DNA of 17,542 nucleotides from Fen-999 sp044220545 (GTDB taxonomy: Bacteria; Pseudomonadota; Gammaproteobacteria; Burkholderiales; Rhodocyclaceae): the NCBI GenBank assembly GCA_044220545.1, contig JBGAQX010000064.1, forward strand, positions 1-17,542. Reading direction: 5' to 3'. The translations under genes were made by a program, and so were the position numbers. Below, piece after piece: positions 15,816 to 17,542 of the stretch (its first letter is position 1; the number at the start of each line of letters is the position of its first letter). The notes under the pieces are model-generated. The model ran no database searches. It was not told the DNA's origin and saw only the letters and a list, made by a program, of their open reading frames with translations.

Positions 15816-16588
15816 GTCGTCCCGCAATCGCACTATCCATAGCTTTGCTGACCAGTCTGCTGACCGGCCAAGCGGCGTGCGCTGACGAAGAACCAACCGC
15901 CACGCCCTACCGACCCACAGTGTCCAACCCGGCGGAACTTTCCTTACCTGGCTGGCTGGAAATCGAAGCCGGGATGGCGCGGACCAAGGGGGGCGGCGCG
16001 AACTGGCAGAACAACATGCCCTGGCTGGCAAAGGTGGCCTTCAGTGAAGATTTCGGCGTAATGCTGGGTAGCGATCTTCGTGTCCGCCAGAGCGATGCGG
16101 GAGGCCCCTTGCAGCACGGCGGCGGTGACTCGACGCTAACCTTCAAGCATCGCTGGACCGCCGGTGACGACGCTGCGTTCGGCCTGGAATGGGGTGCGAA
16201 ACTGGCCACCGCCGCCCACGGTCTGGGTACCGGCAAGACCGACTACGGCTTCACTGCCATCTACAGCCGCGACATCGGCCAACACCGGATCGACGCGAAC
16301 CTCGGCGTGACCCGGCTAGGCCTCGCCGAGGAAGGCCTCGCGCGGCAGCAATATCCTTGGGCCATCGCCGTTTCCCGTCCCGCCGGCGAGGACTGGACTA
16401 TCGCCCTGGAAACCTCAGGCGTCTATCGTCGTGGCACCCCTGCCGCCAGCCAGCTGATTGCCGCCGCCAGCTATGGCGTGACCAGACGACTGGTGCTCGA
16501 CTTTGGCGCCGCGACACGCCTGTCTCAGGCCGGGCCACAATGGCTGGCGTTCGCCGGTGCGACCTATCTGAGTGCGCGCCTCTGGTAA
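15812..16588 (+). CDS. Predicted outer-membrane beta-barrel protein (MetA-pathway transporter-like)
   Basis: The 258-residue protein has a clear signal peptide (MSRPAIALSIALLTSLLTGQAACA) and no further membrane helix. The mature part consists of alternating polar and hydrophobic stretches with frequent Gly and aromatic residues, as in SLPGWLEIEAGMART, LTFKHRW, FGLEWGAKLAT and YGFTAIYSRDIG. It ends in YLSARLW with a terminal aromatic residue, as expected for a small outer-membrane barrel. It most resembles the putative transporter family named for the MetA pathway of phenol degradation, but I am not certain of that. The ATG overlaps the cheA TGA (ATGA), so it is translated with cheA, an unusual partner. 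Its role is unknown; channel, sensor accessory and chance operon passenger are all possible. Confidence 0.75.
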   Translation: MSRPAIALSIALLTSLLTGQAACADEEPTATPYRPTVSNPAELSLPGWLEIEAGMARTKGGGANWQNNMPWLAKVAFSEDFGVMLGSDLRVRQSDAGGPLQHGGGDSTLTFKHRWTAGDDAAFGLEWGAKLATAAHGLGTGKTDYGFTAIYSRDIGQHRIDANLGVTRLGLAEEGLARQQYPWAIAVSRPAGEDWTIALETSGVYRRGTPAASQLIAAASYGVTRRLVLDFGAATRLSQAGPQWLAFAGATYLSARLW

Positions 16589-16659
16589 GCCATGCCTCGT
16601 CACAGTCGTCTCATTCCACGCCTATTTCCTCATTCCTCTTTCACCACGGAGACAACACC

Positions 16660-17542
16660 ATGTTGAACAACCTGAAAATCGGAATCCGGCTCGGCATCGG
16701 CTTCGGCCTGACCCTTGCCTTGCTCATCATCGTTTCCATTCTCAGCGTGGCGCGCATCAACCTGCTGAACGGTGAAATCGAAAATCTGGTCAACGACAAG
16801 TATCCAAAGACCATCGATGCGATTGACGTCGTTCGGGCCATGAACACGGTTGCTCAGATCAACCGCAACCTGCTGCTCATGAACGACCCTGAAGATATCA
16901 AGAAGCAATTTGCCCGTATCGCCGAAGCACGCAAGACCATCACGGAAAACGTCGACTCGCTGGACAAGAAAATCACTTCCGACGAGGGCAAAAAGCTGCT
17001 TGGCGAGATACAGCAATCCCGCAAGATCTATGTCGCCGAACTGGAGAAATACTTGGGGATGGTCCAGCGTAACGAGCGCGATGCCGCGCTCAAGGAGCTC
17101 TACGGCCCGATGCGCCCGGCAACCGACGACTACATGGGGGATATCCGCAAGCTGATTGACTTTCAGGACGAACTGATGAAGAAGGCCGGCAAGGATTCCG
17201 ATGAAGCCGCTACTACCGCGGCAAAGCTGGTGACGATCATCTCGATCGTCGCCGCCATCATCGCCATCGCCTTTGCTTGGTGGATCACGCGCAGCATCAC
17301 CAAGCCGGTGTCCGAAGCCGCCGCCGCCGCAAATGAACTGGCGGAAGGCAACCTGACTGTGAAGATCAAGTCGGAGAGTAAGGATGAGACGGGGCAGTTG
17401 ATGGGCGCGATGGCAACCATGGTCGGCAAGCTGACGCAGATCATCAGCGAGGTGAATGTCGCATCGGATGCGCTCAACAACGCCGCTGGGCAGGTCTCGG
17501 CAACGGCGCAGAGTCTGTCACAGTCGAGTTCCGAACAAGCCG
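16660..17542 (+). CDS. Methyl-accepting chemotaxis protein with 4-helix-bundle sensor, 3' end cut off by the window
   Basis: An open frame from the ATG at 16660 gives 294 codons before the window ends. A membrane segment lies at about 12-30 and a helical periplasmic domain at about 35-185, with the four-helix-bundle MCP pattern (KYPKTIDAIDVVRAMNTV, NRNLLLMNDPEDI). A second membrane segment is at about 189-209 and HAMP at about 210-262 (SITKPVSEA, ELAEGNLTV, DETGQLMGAM). The start of the cytoplasmic signalling helix follows. GGAG stands 8 bases before the ATG. The last 35 or so residues are closely similar to residues 392-426 of the Cache MCP at 4198-6120, so the two share a signalling-domain type and probably the same CheA. 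The 71-base gap after the barrel gene shows no terminator hairpin, so it may belong to the che operon. Confidence 0.94.
   Translation, partial: MLNNLKIGIRLGIGFGLTLALLIIVSILSVARINLLNGEIENLVNDKYPKTIDAIDVVRAMNTVAQINRNLLLMNDPEDIKKQFARIAEARKTITENVDSLDKKITSDEGKKLLGEIQQSRKIYVAELEKYLGMVQRNERDAALKELYGPMRPATDDYMGDIRKLIDFQDELMKKAGKDSDEAATTAAKLVTIISIVAAIIAIAFAWWITRSITKPVSEAAAAANELAEGNLTVKIKSESKDETGQLMGAMATMVGKLTQIISEVNVASDALNNAAGQVSATAQSLSQSSSEQA

Overview
The window looks like a chromosomal segment of a high-GC betaproteobacterium, most likely from the Rhodocyclales (Azonexus/Dechloromonas/Azospira-like). I infer this from the GC-rich codon use, the LplT, LemA/TPM and chemotaxis protein types, and the tight operon packing. 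No taxonomic marker gene is present. I see no tRNA, rRNA, CRISPR array, insertion sequence or phage gene.

Left part (1-2235): a LysR-type regulator truncated by the window edge (minus strand) is divergent from an lplT-like lysophospholipid transporter (plus strand). The 181-bp gap between them carries an AT-rich partial palindrome.

Middle part (2239-11341, all minus strand, read right to left): a tightly packed run begins at a [NiFe] hydrogenase small subunit. It continues with the large subunit (1-base gap), a hydrogenase maturation endopeptidase, a soluble PAS-PAS hybrid histidine kinase (8-base overlap with the protease gene) and a Cache-type methyl-accepting chemotaxis protein (19-base gap). 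It ends with a lemA/TPM/TPM trio. In this trio lemA seems to be broken by an internal out-of-frame deletion. The hydrogenase has no Tat signal, no membrane cytochrome partner and no other electron-transfer partner here. Its large subunit carries Ile and Phe at the two gas-channel positions known from H2-sensing hydrogenases. Its small subunit has Asp where a proximal-cluster Cys is expected. The most economical reading is an H2-sensing module in the manner of HoxBC-HoxJ. Unusually, it retains a cleavable large-subunit tail with its own protease, and it sits next to chemotaxis genes.

Right part (11587-17542, plus strand): a divergent chemotaxis operon encodes CheY-like receiver, membrane-anchored MCP-like transducer, STAS protein, CheA and an outer-membrane-type protein overlapping cheA. 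A second MCP then runs off the window. The MCP-like protein carries a CheZ-like QDxTxQ motif near its C-terminus, and this CheA has a doubled LGEIL-type insert between its P2-like and dimerisation regions. No cheW, cheR, cheB or cheD is seen; they may lie beyond the right edge.

Working hypothesis (inference): H2 binding by the cytoplasmic hydrogenase controls the overlapping hybrid kinase, and the signal feeds into transcription or into the neighbouring chemotaxis machinery, possibly giving H2-directed behaviour.
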